Positions 17,218 through 25,165 of a DNA stretch of 46,515 nucleotides are shown here, piece by piece. This DNA is from JAADHX01 sp964569385. Its GTDB lineage: Bacteria; Actinomycetota; Acidimicrobiia; Acidimicrobiales; Poriferisodalaceae. The notes beneath the pieces were generated by a model. That model searched no databases and was not told the DNA's origin. It was given only the letters and a program-made list of their open reading frames with translations. The DNA is taken from positions 1 to 46,515 of the forward strand of contig CAZMUM010000040.1 in NCBI GenBank assembly GCA_964569385.1. Direction: 5' to 3'. How positions within the stretch are numbered: position 1 is the first letter of the stretch; every line of letters starts with the position of its first letter. A program made the translations under genes and the position numbers.

Positions 17218-17249
17218 ACATTGCCGCCCCCGATGCCCTCAAAACCGTC

Positions 17250-17297
17250 AACCTGTGTCGAGGATTGTTGTTCTGACCCCGATCCTCGACACTGGTT
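17250..17297. repeat. 48-bp hairpin repeat, copy 3
   Basis: The arms start AACCTGTGTCGAGGAT and end ATCCTCGACACTGGTT and pair over 18 bp with one T-T mismatch around loop TTGTTCTGACCC. The inner stem sequence differs from copies 1 and 2, but both strands have changed so that pairing is kept, and the loop keeps TTG..., TGACC. It lies between the convergent hipA and PHP genes, the same setting as copies 1 and 2. Confidence 0.85.
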
Positions 17298-17301
17298 CGA
17301 T

Positions 17302-18054
17302 TCACTCGAGTGAGGTGGATGTGGAGGGGACTATTCGGGGGCGCCACTTTCGAGGGGGATCGAAGTGGTGACCGACTGGACGAGCTTGTGTCAACGAAAC
17401 CAGGAACGACCTGGCATCAGCGAAATCTGGCATCTCGACGTAGGCGGCACCGAAGGCCTCGGCAACATGAGCGTCGCTTCCGGCGCCCACGAGCAAGCCG
17501 TGTTCGTTGGCGAATGCGGCTGCTCGTTCGTTGAGCGATCGGAGCGACGTCTTGGCATTGAGCACCTCGATGGCATCGACAAGGCCGCGCTCGACCAGGT
17601 CGATCAGCGCGGGCTCGGCGAGGTTGTTGCGCATCGCGTCGAAGGGATGCGGAACATACACAATTGCCCCTTGATCGCGTATGCGCTTTGCGGTGTCGAC
17701 CGGATCGAGGCCTTGCGGGACGCGCTCGGTTAAGAACAACCCGATCAGCTCTCCATGATGGGTGCGCATCTCTTCACCAACGACCACGCGACACGGCAAC
17801 TCGTCGAGGAGTTCGATCGCGCCCTGTATCGCATGGTGGTCAGTGATGCAGACCACATCGAGTGCGGCGCCGCCTAAGGCCTCGACGATCTCATCTGGCG
17901 TTGTCGTGCAGTCGCCAGACCACATGGTGTGGCTATGCATGTCGACCCTGATGCGATCGGCCGCAAGGTCGAGACCAAGGTGAGGGTGACGTTCGACCGT
18001 TTTGGACGACGGCTCAGCGGAGCGACACCCATCTGGTGGCGTAGAACGACTCAC
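17302..18054 (-). CDS. PHP-domain phosphoesterase
   Basis: This 250-residue PHP-superfamily protein has the expected metal ligands: DMHSHTMWSGD (His40, His42), TDHH (72-74), GEE (Glu94), HPFD (His136) and GSDAH (Asp194, His196). PHP proteins hydrolyse phosphoesters, for example nucleoside 3',5'-bisphosphates or histidinol phosphate. The presence of the full trinuclear site supports activity, but the substrate cannot be told. A GTG start lies 6 bp after the upstream TldE-like stop, so it probably belongs to the tldDE transcript. The first 30 residues are not conserved and the start is uncertain. Confidence 0.85.
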   Translation of the reverse strand: MSRSTPPDGCRSAEPSSKTVERHPHLGLDLAADRIRVDMHSHTMWSGDCTTTPDEIVEALGGAALDVVCITDHHAIQGAIELLDELPCRVVVGEEMRTHHGELIGLFLTERVPQGLDPVDTAKRIRDQGAIVYVPHPFDAMRNNLAEPALIDLVERGLVDAIEVLNAKTSLRSLNERAAAFANEHGLLVGAGSDAHVAEAFGAAYVEMPDFADARSFLVSLTQARPVGHHFDPPRKWRPRIVPSTSTSLE

Positions 18055-18060
18055 TTGGTC

Positions 18061-19422
18061 TTAGGTTCCCGACAGTGAGATCTCATCGACTGACATCGAC
18101 ACAGACTGGGTGCCACCGGGAAGTCGTTCGACGTCGGACCCGATGTGATTGATACCGAGCAACAAGCGCTGAAGGGTGGTGGCGATCGTGGCCTCGCGTA
18201 TTGGTTCGGCCAGGGCGCCACCGCGAATCATTCGACCTTGAACACCTACTGAGAGGTCACCACTGATGGAGTTGACGCCCGAGTGCAGACCATTGACTCG
18301 TTGAATAAACACACCTTCGCCGACAGCACTCACCATGTCGTCGAACCCAGTATCGCCAGGCTCGATCGACAACGAATGAACGCCGACGCCCGGAGTCGAC
18401 CTGGCCCCGCGCAGAGCCGAGCCGGTCGACATGGTTGCCGCCCGACGCGCCGATGCAGAGTGGTAGAGAAACATAACCAACCGGCCATCGTCGACTAGCA
18501 CGTTGCGGCGAGTAGCCAGGCCTTCGCCGTCGTGTACATCAGCTGACAGCGACTCAGGGTCGGTTCCGTCGTCGATGAGGCACAGGCCAGGTACACCGAT
18601 TGTTTCGTGGAGGCGTTCGGCGAATGGCGAACGCCCCCGGCTAACACGATCGCCCGACAAAGTGCCGGCAACTATGTCCATGAACGCAGCCACCACCCGT
18701 TTGTCGAGAACGGCCGTTAGCCGCGCCGACTCGGGTTTGACAGCGCCAATCATCTCGACGGCCCGCTCAATGGCCTCGAGACCAACAGCCGGAATATCAA
18801 GGGCTGACGGCTCCCTGGCTGCGTCGACACCGAACCCAATCTGGGTTTCGTCGCCATCGACCGCCAGCGGCGAAACCGACACAGAACATGAGCCCCCATC
18901 GGACCAGATATCGACACCCTGGGTCGAGACAATGGCCGCCTCGCCCCAACCATCTGAAAAGGCGGCAGAGCGGACACCGGTAATGCGCGGGTCACGACCA
19001 AGCACGGCTCTCTCTACGGCCAACCCGTAACTCACCCGCTGGTCGTCGGTGAGCAGTTGGAGTGCCGGATCGAGAAGTACAAGATCTGGAGCGACGACAC
19101 CGTCGGGCTCTGACAACCCCACAAACTCGTCGGGTTCGGCCAATGAGGCGTTTTCTCGGGCTTCGGCCAGAGTCTCGATAGCAACGTCGGGGTCGAGGGT
19201 TCCCGCAGAAGCAAACCCTTGACGACCGTTGGCGACAAGCCGAACGCCTAGCCCCTGGCTGGTCCCTCTCTTGAGTGACTCAACCTCACCCTCGTAGGCC
19301 TTGACGGTGGTCGAGCGACCTCTGGCTGCATACACCTCGACTTGTTCACCGGGCCGGGCCAACGCGGTAATCCGCCTGGCCAAATCGGTGAGATCGGAGG
19401 TGCCGCCCGAGCACTTGGGCAT
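18061..19422 (-). CDS. TldE/PmbA-like protease subunit, second paralogue
   Basis: The protein is 453 residues, of the TldD/TldE superfamily without the HExxxH zinc motif, so it is of the TldE (PmbA) type. It shares the architecture and many blocks with the gene just upstream (VEVYAARGRSTTVKAYEGEV against VEAYAVRGRETDVRAYRGAV; GDRVSRGRSPFAERL against GESVVKGRSLFADRL; DGEGLATRRN in both). This marks a tandem duplication followed by divergence. An in-frame ORF extends to 19824, but it overlaps the neighbour and is not TldE-like. The ATG at 19422 lies 2 bp after the neighbour's stop. Confidence 0.87.
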   Translation of the reverse strand: MPKCSGGTSDLTDLARRITALARPGEQVEVYAARGRSTTVKAYEGEVESLKRGTSQGLGVRLVANGRQGFASAGTLDPDVAIETLAEARENASLAEPDEFVGLSEPDGVVAPDLVLLDPALQLLTDDQRVSYGLAVERAVLGRDPRITGVRSAAFSDGWGEAAIVSTQGVDIWSDGGSCSVSVSPLAVDGDETQIGFGVDAAREPSALDIPAVGLEAIERAVEMIGAVKPESARLTAVLDKRVVAAFMDIVAGTLSGDRVSRGRSPFAERLHETIGVPGLCLIDDGTDPESLSADVHDGEGLATRRNVLVDDGRLVMFLYHSASARRAATMSTGSALRGARSTPGVGVHSLSIEPGDTGFDDMVSAVGEGVFIQRVNGLHSGVNSISGDLSVGVQGRMIRGGALAEPIREATIATTLQRLLLGINHIGSDVERLPGGTQSVSMSVDEISLSGT

Positions 19423-19424
19423 CG

Positions 19425-20789
19425 TCACGACCCACTGACCGTGACGCCCTCGACGGCGAGGCTCACTCCAGCAGCGCCCATCGGCAGCCACTCGACGTCG
19501 TTGCCAATAGCTACTACGTCGAGAAGCATCCGCTGGAGCGTTGAGCCAATGGTGAACTCGCGCAAGGGCTCGCCAACCTGGCCAGCTGTGAGGCGCATGC
19601 CCTCGGCGCCGGTCGAAAAGTCGCCGCTGACTGGGTTGACCCCACTGTGCAGTCCGGCCACGGATTGAACAAGAACGCCATCGCCCACTACGGAGTACAG
19701 AGCCGCCGCGCCAAACGAGCCTGGTTCGAGCTGGAGGGCTCGACAGCCGACACCTGGCAGCGAAGAGTATCCACCTCGCGTCGCCGAACCGGTCGATCGC
19801 GTGCCGCTGCGTCGAGCCGACCAAGAGTTGTGAACGAACTGCTGCAACTCGCCGTTCTCGATGATGGCGTTCCGCCTGGTCGCCAACCCCTCCCCGTCGA
19901 AGCGAGTGGCACCGAATGCGCGAGGATCGGTCGGATCATCGAACAGCGTGAGCTCTGCCGCGGCGATTTCATCGCCGAGACGGTCGGCGAACAGACTCCG
20001 GCCCTTGACGACGGACTCTCCAGAGAATGTTCCACCAATGATGCCTAAGAACATGGCGGTCACGAACGGATCGAACACAATCGTCGTTCGTTCTGTTGGC
20101 GGCTTGACTGCGCCGAGCATCCGGGTTGCCCGTTCGCTGGCGTCGCTGGCAGCGCGAGCGGGATCGAGGTCATCGAGGCCGCGTCCTACTGAGAACCCGA
20201 ATCCGGTTTGCGTCTCGCTACCAGCCGTAGCTAGCACATAAGTGGACAGAGATGCCCTAGTTCCCTGGGTAGCTACATCGATACCTGTAGTGGACACAAG
20301 GGCCATTTCGGCCACAACATCGCCGTAGTCGGCGCTCTCGACACCGCTGATACGTGGATCGATCTCACTTACAAGGCGCTCAAGTTCGATTGCCATAGCA
20401 ACCTTGTCGTCGGTGCTCACATCGAACATTGCGACATCGACCAGATCGAGGTCGGAGGGCGGCACCCCGTCTGGAGTGGCTAGCTGGGCCTCTTCATCGG
20501 GAGTAGCAAACCGGGCGTTGTCGCGGGCGGCATCAACGGTCTCGCGGATGACCGCCTCATCGAACGTGCCCGCGTGGGCGAATCCCTGACGCCCCTCGAC
20601 GAGTATTCGAACGCCGATGCCCATCGATTCGGCCGACGACAACGACTCGACCGCACCCCGGTAGGCCCGAACGTCGGTTTCACGACCTCGCACCGCATAG
20701 GCCTCGACGGCCTCGCCAGCTCCGGCCGAGTCGATGACCCGTCTAACGAGCTGCGATAAGTCGGGTTGGCTGGTTTGAATCGCCATCAA
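19425..20789 (-). CDS. TldE/PmbA-like protease subunit, first paralogue
   Basis: This 454-residue protein is TldE-like and lacks HExxxH. In E. coli TldD and TldE form a heterodimeric metalloprotease that unwinds and cleaves peptides, including microcin B17 precursor and CcdA; TldD holds the zinc and TldE completes the chamber. The start overlaps the tldD stop by 4 bp, consistent with stoichiometric synthesis. Its own paralogue follows immediately. No RiPP precursor or modification gene is in the window, so a natural substrate cannot be suggested. Confidence 0.9.
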   Translation of the reverse strand: MMAIQTSQPDLSQLVRRVIDSAGAGEAVEAYAVRGRETDVRAYRGAVESLSSAESMGIGVRILVEGRQGFAHAGTFDEAVIRETVDAARDNARFATPDEEAQLATPDGVPPSDLDLVDVAMFDVSTDDKVAMAIELERLVSEIDPRISGVESADYGDVVAEMALVSTTGIDVATQGTRASLSTYVLATAGSETQTGFGFSVGRGLDDLDPARAASDASERATRMLGAVKPPTERTTIVFDPFVTAMFLGIIGGTFSGESVVKGRSLFADRLGDEIAAAELTLFDDPTDPRAFGATRFDGEGLATRRNAIIENGELQQFVHNSWSARRSGTRSTGSATRGGYSSLPGVGCRALQLEPGSFGAAALYSVVGDGVLVQSVAGLHSGVNPVSGDFSTGAEGMRLTAGQVGEPLREFTIGSTLQRMLLDVVAIGNDVEWLPMGAAGVSLAVEGVTVSGS

Positions 20790-22207
20790 GCCGCGGTGCC
20801 GCCGACGGTCAGCTTCTTAACTCGCAACGTCGGCTGTCCATCACCAACGGGTACTCCTTGGCCGTCCTTGCCGCACATGCCAGGCGAGCCCATCTCGAAG
20901 TCGTTACCCAACACGTCGATGTCGAGTAGTACCTCGGGCCCATTTCCGATGAGGTTGCCTTCACGAAGAGGTTCAGTGATCTTGCCGTCCTCGATGAGAT
21001 AGGCCTCGGTCATGCCGAACACGAAATCGCCGGTGGCGGTGTTTACTTGGCCGCCGCCGAGCTGGGCTACGTACACACCGTTGGGGGTGTCGGCGATGAT
21101 GTCGCCGGGATCGACAGTGCCGTTAGTGACGAAGGTGTTGGTCATGCGAACCATTGGCAGATGTGTGTAACTCTGGCGGCGCCCGTTGCCTGACGGTTCC
21201 CTGCCTTCAGCGCGGGCTCGCAGGTGATCCCACATGTAGTCGGTCAGCACACCGTCTTCGATGAGTGTGTTTCGGCTGGCCTCGTGGCCCTCATCGTCGA
21301 TAGTGAAGTGGCCCCACTCTTTCAACATGGTGCCATCGTCGATGAGGGTGACAAGTGGGCTGGCCACCTGCTCGCCGACGCGATCTTTGAACACCGAAGC
21401 GCCTTTGCGAACTAGATCGGCTTCGAGTCCATGTCCGCATGCCTCATGGAATAGAACACCACCGCCACCCGACTTGATGACCACTGGAAGCTCGCCAGAG
21501 GGTGCGGGTCTGGCCCGCAGCTTTGTCACAGCTCGCTGGGCGGCTCGTTGCGCGATTTCATCGATGTCGTACATATCGAACAGCTCGAAACCCACGGTAT
21601 GACCGATGGTCTCGCGGCCGGTCTGCATGCCTGTGTCTCCAGACGCAACACAGTTGACGGAGAACAGAGTCCGGACCTGATCGTCTTCAGCCCACACACC
21701 CTCGCTGTTGGCCACCAAGATTAGACGGCGACCTTCGCTGTAACGGGCTGTGACTTGAGAGATGACATCGGCGACGGATCGCGCCGAAGAGTCGGCTGAT
21801 CTCAACAGCGCTACTTTCACGTCCTTTGCCACGGTTTCGGGCAGGGTCTGGACTGAGGTGGGTTTGGCCAGTGACGCAGAAAAGGCGTCGACAGATCGAC
21901 TTTGACCAGACGAGGCGATCGCAGCTGCGGCCTGGGCCGCATCTTGGAGCCCGGCTTCAGAGAGGTCGGCAGTGTGAGCAAAGCCGGTCGTATCGCCGAT
22001 CACGACCCTGATGCCAGCGCCGCGATCTCGACCAGTTGTGAGTTCCTCGACTTTGCCGTCGTCGAGCACAGCCGACATGTTGCGGCGGTCTTCAACAAAG
22101 ACCTCAGCGAAGTCTGCGCCGCGAGCCAATCCGGTCTGCAACGCTGCTTGTACTAAGTCTTGATCGAGCACTGGCCCTCCAAAGGCGGTCGGCAAGGCCG
22201 ACGCCAA
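20786..22207 (-). CDS. tldD: Zinc metalloprotease subunit TldD
   Basis: The 473-residue protein carries the TldD zinc motif HEACGHGLEAD (His254, Glu255, His259), with the probable third ligand Cys445 in SPGMCGKDGQ. It is therefore the catalytic subunit. The N-terminal VEDRRNMSAVLDDGKVEELTTG block is typical of the family. It is first in a row of three coupled genes (TldD and two TldE-like proteins). The start ATG at 22207 lies 44 bp downstream of the lipoprotein stop. Confidence 0.95.
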   Translation of the reverse strand: MASALPTAFGGPVLDQDLVQAALQTGLARGADFAEVFVEDRRNMSAVLDDGKVEELTTGRDRGAGIRVVIGDTTGFAHTADLSEAGLQDAAQAAAAIASSGQSRSVDAFSASLAKPTSVQTLPETVAKDVKVALLRSADSSARSVADVISQVTARYSEGRRLILVANSEGVWAEDDQVRTLFSVNCVASGDTGMQTGRETIGHTVGFELFDMYDIDEIAQRAAQRAVTKLRARPAPSGELPVVIKSGGGGVLFHEACGHGLEADLVRKGASVFKDRVGEQVASPLVTLIDDGTMLKEWGHFTIDDEGHEASRNTLIEDGVLTDYMWDHLRARAEGREPSGNGRRQSYTHLPMVRMTNTFVTNGTVDPGDIIADTPNGVYVAQLGGGQVNTATGDFVFGMTEAYLIEDGKITEPLREGNLIGNGPEVLLDIDVLGNDFEMGSPGMCGKDGQGVPVGDGQPTLRVKKLTVGGTAA

Positions 22208-22251
22208 GGGACGATCCTGCCATTCGTAGCGTACCGGTGACCGATCCTCAG

Positions 22252-23112
22252 CTACCCAATAAAGTCGAACTGGGCTGGATCGATGGCGGTGGCATTGGCG
22301 GGAACCTCGACTACAACCGGAATACCAAAGTCAGAGAACTCGATCACAATCCCACCCTCGATTCCAAAGAAGTTGAAACTCACTTCCATTCGCCGAACCA
22401 CACCATGGTCATCGATCCACACGAAGGTAGCGCCGCCATCGCCGAAGAGATCGGCGCCGAAGACATCTGCGAAGTCATCGCTTCCACTCGCCGCGGGCTC
22501 AGCGGCATCAAGGCGAAACTTGGTAGTTGCGACACCGTTCAGTACCTCGGTGCCGACTTCTGTAACCACTGCGCCTTCGGTCAATCCCGACAGCAGATCC
22601 TCGGGGCTCTCAAAGGTGATCCCAGACAGGCCTAAAGCATCATCAGACGCATCGGTGGGAACCTCGACCCAATCGCCCCCGCCACCAGCCAGCTCAGCCA
22701 ACATCGGGAACTTGATGTAGGTCGAAGGTCCTGCTTGGATGATCTCGATGGTGCCATCACCAAAGTCCGACTCGAACTCGCCTCGTTCAGATTCGGGGAT
22801 AGCGCTAAACATCGAGCCGAGGTTCATGGTCAGCGTTGCGTTGCCGCTCGCTACATCCATTGCGCCATCGATCTCGATCCGAATCGTGTCCTCATCAGGA
22901 ATCGACATCTCGACGAGCATCGCAAACCGGAACGACTCAAGGTCGTTCGTGCGCTCGACCGCGGCCGTCAGCATCGCATCGTCGCCAGTGAGCTCGACGA
23001 TGGGAAGAGCACTGCCGGCGTCGGTCGTGCTCTGAGAGCCTCCGCCTAACCCACACCCGCTGAGCACTAGCAGACTCGCCGATAGAACAACTGTTGCTCG
23101 AAATAGTTTCAT
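22252..23112 (-). CDS. LppX/LprG-like lipoprotein
   Basis: I start at ATG 23112, which has a good ribosome-binding site (AGAGGAAACAAC before ATG) and opens a signal peptide with lipobox LLVLSGC. The mature part of about 265 residues has the alternating beta-strand pattern of lipoproteins such as LppX/LprAFG, with ELTGDDAMLTAAVERTNDLE near the N-terminus and many repeated Gly/Asp turns. Those proteins bind lipids on the outside of the membrane. An ORF extension to 23244 has no signal-peptide logic. It is divergent from the flippase-like gene. Confidence 0.75.
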   Translation of the reverse strand: MKLFRATVVLSASLLVLSGCGLGGGSQSTTDAGSALPIVELTGDDAMLTAAVERTNDLESFRFAMLVEMSIPDEDTIRIEIDGAMDVASGNATLTMNLGSMFSAIPESERGEFESDFGDGTIEIIQAGPSTYIKFPMLAELAGGGGDWVEVPTDASDDALGLSGITFESPEDLLSGLTEGAVVTEVGTEVLNGVATTKFRLDAAEPAASGSDDFADVFGADLFGDGGATFVWIDDHGVVRRMEVSFNFFGIEGGIVIEFSDFGIPVVVEVPANATAIDPAQFDFIG

Positions 23113-23215
23113 GTTGTTTCCTCTTTTGCCACACTGGTTTACCGCATCACATTCCTGCCCACTGACATCGGTCGGGGTGGCCGTCGGCTTGAGAGGCCAT
23201 ATTCTCTTCAGTGCC

Positions 23216-24223
23216 ATGAGTGACCCCGCCGCAACACAACCCAAGCGTCAGCGGCGGCCTTGGCTCATGCTGCTCCTGCGGACGCTGATCAGCGTCGGAA
23301 TGTTGGTGTTCTTGAGCATCGGCATTCCAAGAAACGACCTCACAGCAGTTTGGTCCGGCTGGTCGACACGAGACCTCTATTGGCTACTCGGCGCGCTGGG
23401 CCTGACTGCGCTCAGCCAGGTCATAGCGGCGTTCAGGTGGCGCACGGTGCTAAACACTCTCGGCCTCAATCCAAGCGTGTTCCGCCTAGTTGTCTTGAAC
23501 CTTGCTGGTCAATTCGTTGGAAATTTCCTGCCGACCACAATCGGCGGAGATGTGCTGCGAGTTCGCCGCCTAGCCAAGCGCCTAGGCGATGTACCTCGTT
23601 GCTTCGCCTCAGTGGTGATCGAACGGCTCACCGGCTGGATCGTGCTCCCAGTCTTGATTCTCACCGCGTTCGCCATCAACCCAGGGTTAGCCCGATTAGG
23701 TGCCGGTTCCCGAACCGCAATGAGTCTCGCTATAGCAACCTTAGTCTTCCTGCTTGTCGTGGTCTTTGTGGCCGAAAACCCACGGATCGGTCGACGACTG
23801 GAAGGGCGCGGCGGCATAAAACGGACGTTTAGCGGTTTGCATCTAGGGCTTGGCGAGTTCAGACGCACGCCTGGGGCGGTCGTAAACCTCATCGGCGTGG
23901 GGTTGATGTACCAGCTTGTGCTGATCGCAGCTACCGCGTTGGCGGCGAAGGCGATCGGAATGGACGTATCGCCAACCGCGTGGCTAGCCTTTGCGCCGGC
24001 GGTATTGATCGCACAGGTTCTTCCGCTGTCGATAGGGGGACTTGGCCTGCGCGAGGGCGCGTTGGTGCTCTTCTTAGGACCACTCGGCGTCAGCGATGCC
24101 GAATCGATCCTGCTCGGTTTGATTCTTTACGCGTTGACGTTACTCGTGAGCCTGTTTGGCGCGCCCGCGTTCCTGTTCGGTTGGATCCGGGGCCAAGACC
24201 GCGAACCCGCAGGGCATCCATGA
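23216..24223 (+). CDS. LPG-synthase-type transmembrane (flippase-domain) protein
   Basis: The 335-residue integral membrane protein has about eight hydrophobic helices and matches the lysylphosphatidylglycerol synthase TM family (UPF0104, MprF flippase-like). Landmarks are FLPTTIGGDVLRVRRL near residue 105 and LPLSIGGLGLREGALVLFL near 270, the paired Gly-rich loops of the family. Stand-alone members lack the aminoacyl transferase domain and may move lipids. I choose ATG 23216; earlier in-frame codons overlap the divergent lipoprotein start. It overlaps the PAP2 gene by 4 bp, suggesting shared work on a membrane lipid. Confidence 0.85.
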   Translation: MSDPAATQPKRQRRPWLMLLLRTLISVGMLVFLSIGIPRNDLTAVWSGWSTRDLYWLLGALGLTALSQVIAAFRWRTVLNTLGLNPSVFRLVVLNLAGQFVGNFLPTTIGGDVLRVRRLAKRLGDVPRCFASVVIERLTGWIVLPVLILTAFAINPGLARLGAGSRTAMSLAIATLVFLLVVVFVAENPRIGRRLEGRGGIKRTFSGLHLGLGEFRRTPGAVVNLIGVGLMYQLVLIAATALAAKAIGMDVSPTAWLAFAPAVLIAQVLPLSIGGLGLREGALVLFLGPLGVSDAESILLGLILYALTLLVSLFGAPAFLFGWIRGQDREPAGHP

Positions 24224-25080
24224 GCCAAGAGACCGAACAGACGAGGCTCAATGACGACAAAGCGACCCCCCAGCGCGAGATCACTGACCACACGCCAATC
24301 CGGCGGCGTTGGTGGTTGGAGCTCAGCTACGTCGTCGGGTTCTATGTCATCTACTCGTTCATACGGAACCAATTCGGTTCGGGTGGGAATTTCTCATCGG
24401 GGCCCCAGCGAGCGCTAGACAACGCACTACTCATCATCAACCTTGAACGACTCCTCGGCCTCTACGTCGAACTCGCAATTCAAGATACCTTCATCGGGTG
24501 GAAGTGGTTCATCTGGGTCTGGAACGTCTTCTACGGCAGCGCTCACTTCGTTGTGACCGGAGGCGTAATGGTGTTTCTGTACATCAGGGCACCAAATCGA
24601 TACCGCCGATACCGCAATATCTTGTCGGCCACTACGGCACTAGCGCTGTTCGGCTTTTCGCTGTTTCCACTCATGCCGCCGCGTCTACTGAACGCCGGGG
24701 GCGACTATGGTGCCAACCTGAGCGATCATGATTACGTCGATACGTTGTCGGAGTTTGGAGGGCTGTGGTCGTTCGATTCTGACATGATGCAGTCCATCTC
24801 CAATCAATGGGCTGCGATGCCAAGCCTTCATATTGCCTGGGCTCTGTGGTGCACCATCGCCCTGTTTCCGATCGCCACCACACGGTTGGCTCGCGCCGCG
24901 ATAGCGATCTACCCGGCGCTAACCCTGTTCGCGATTGTTGTAACCGGCAATCACTACTGGATCGATGCTGTCGGCGGTGCCATTGTCCTGTGGTTTGGCT
25001 GGTACATCGGCAACCAAGCAAGCATGCGGATCGCAGCCAGACCACTCGAAACAGTGACGGCAACGCCGAGACCACAGTAA
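24220..25080 (+). CDS. PAP2-superfamily membrane phosphatase/phosphotransferase
   Basis: This 286-residue polytopic membrane protein has PAP2-type motifs: PPR (153-155), MPSLH (200-204) and NHYWIDAVGG (244-253), whose His245 and Asp249 complete the active site. The motif arrangement resembles the PAP2_3 (Aur1/inositol phosphorylceramide synthase-like) branch. Members transfer or remove phosphate head groups of lipids. An in-frame ORF begins at 23980, but ATG 24220 forms an ATGA overlap with the upstream gene and precedes the first conserved residues. Confidence 0.87.
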   Translation: MSQETEQTRLNDDKATPQREITDHTPIRRRWWLELSYVVGFYVIYSFIRNQFGSGGNFSSGPQRALDNALLIINLERLLGLYVELAIQDTFIGWKWFIWVWNVFYGSAHFVVTGGVMVFLYIRAPNRYRRYRNILSATTALALFGFSLFPLMPPRLLNAGGDYGANLSDHDYVDTLSEFGGLWSFDSDMMQSISNQWAAMPSLHIAWALWCTIALFPIATTRLARAAIAIYPALTLFAIVVTGNHYWIDAVGGAIVLWFGWYIGNQASMRIAARPLETVTATPRPQ

Positions 25081-25165
25081 CCGACGTACCCTAGGTGATT
25101 GTCATGAAGCGGTTTGAAATAGTCGGGGAACCAACAAAGTTCTCTTTGGTGTATCGGAGACCTTG

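Noticed and set aside
19423..19824. N-terminal extension of the second TldE-like protein
   Set aside because: It lies wholly inside the coding sequence of the preceding tldE-like gene and has no similarity to the family; ATG 19422 starts the conserved fold 2 bp after that gene's stop.
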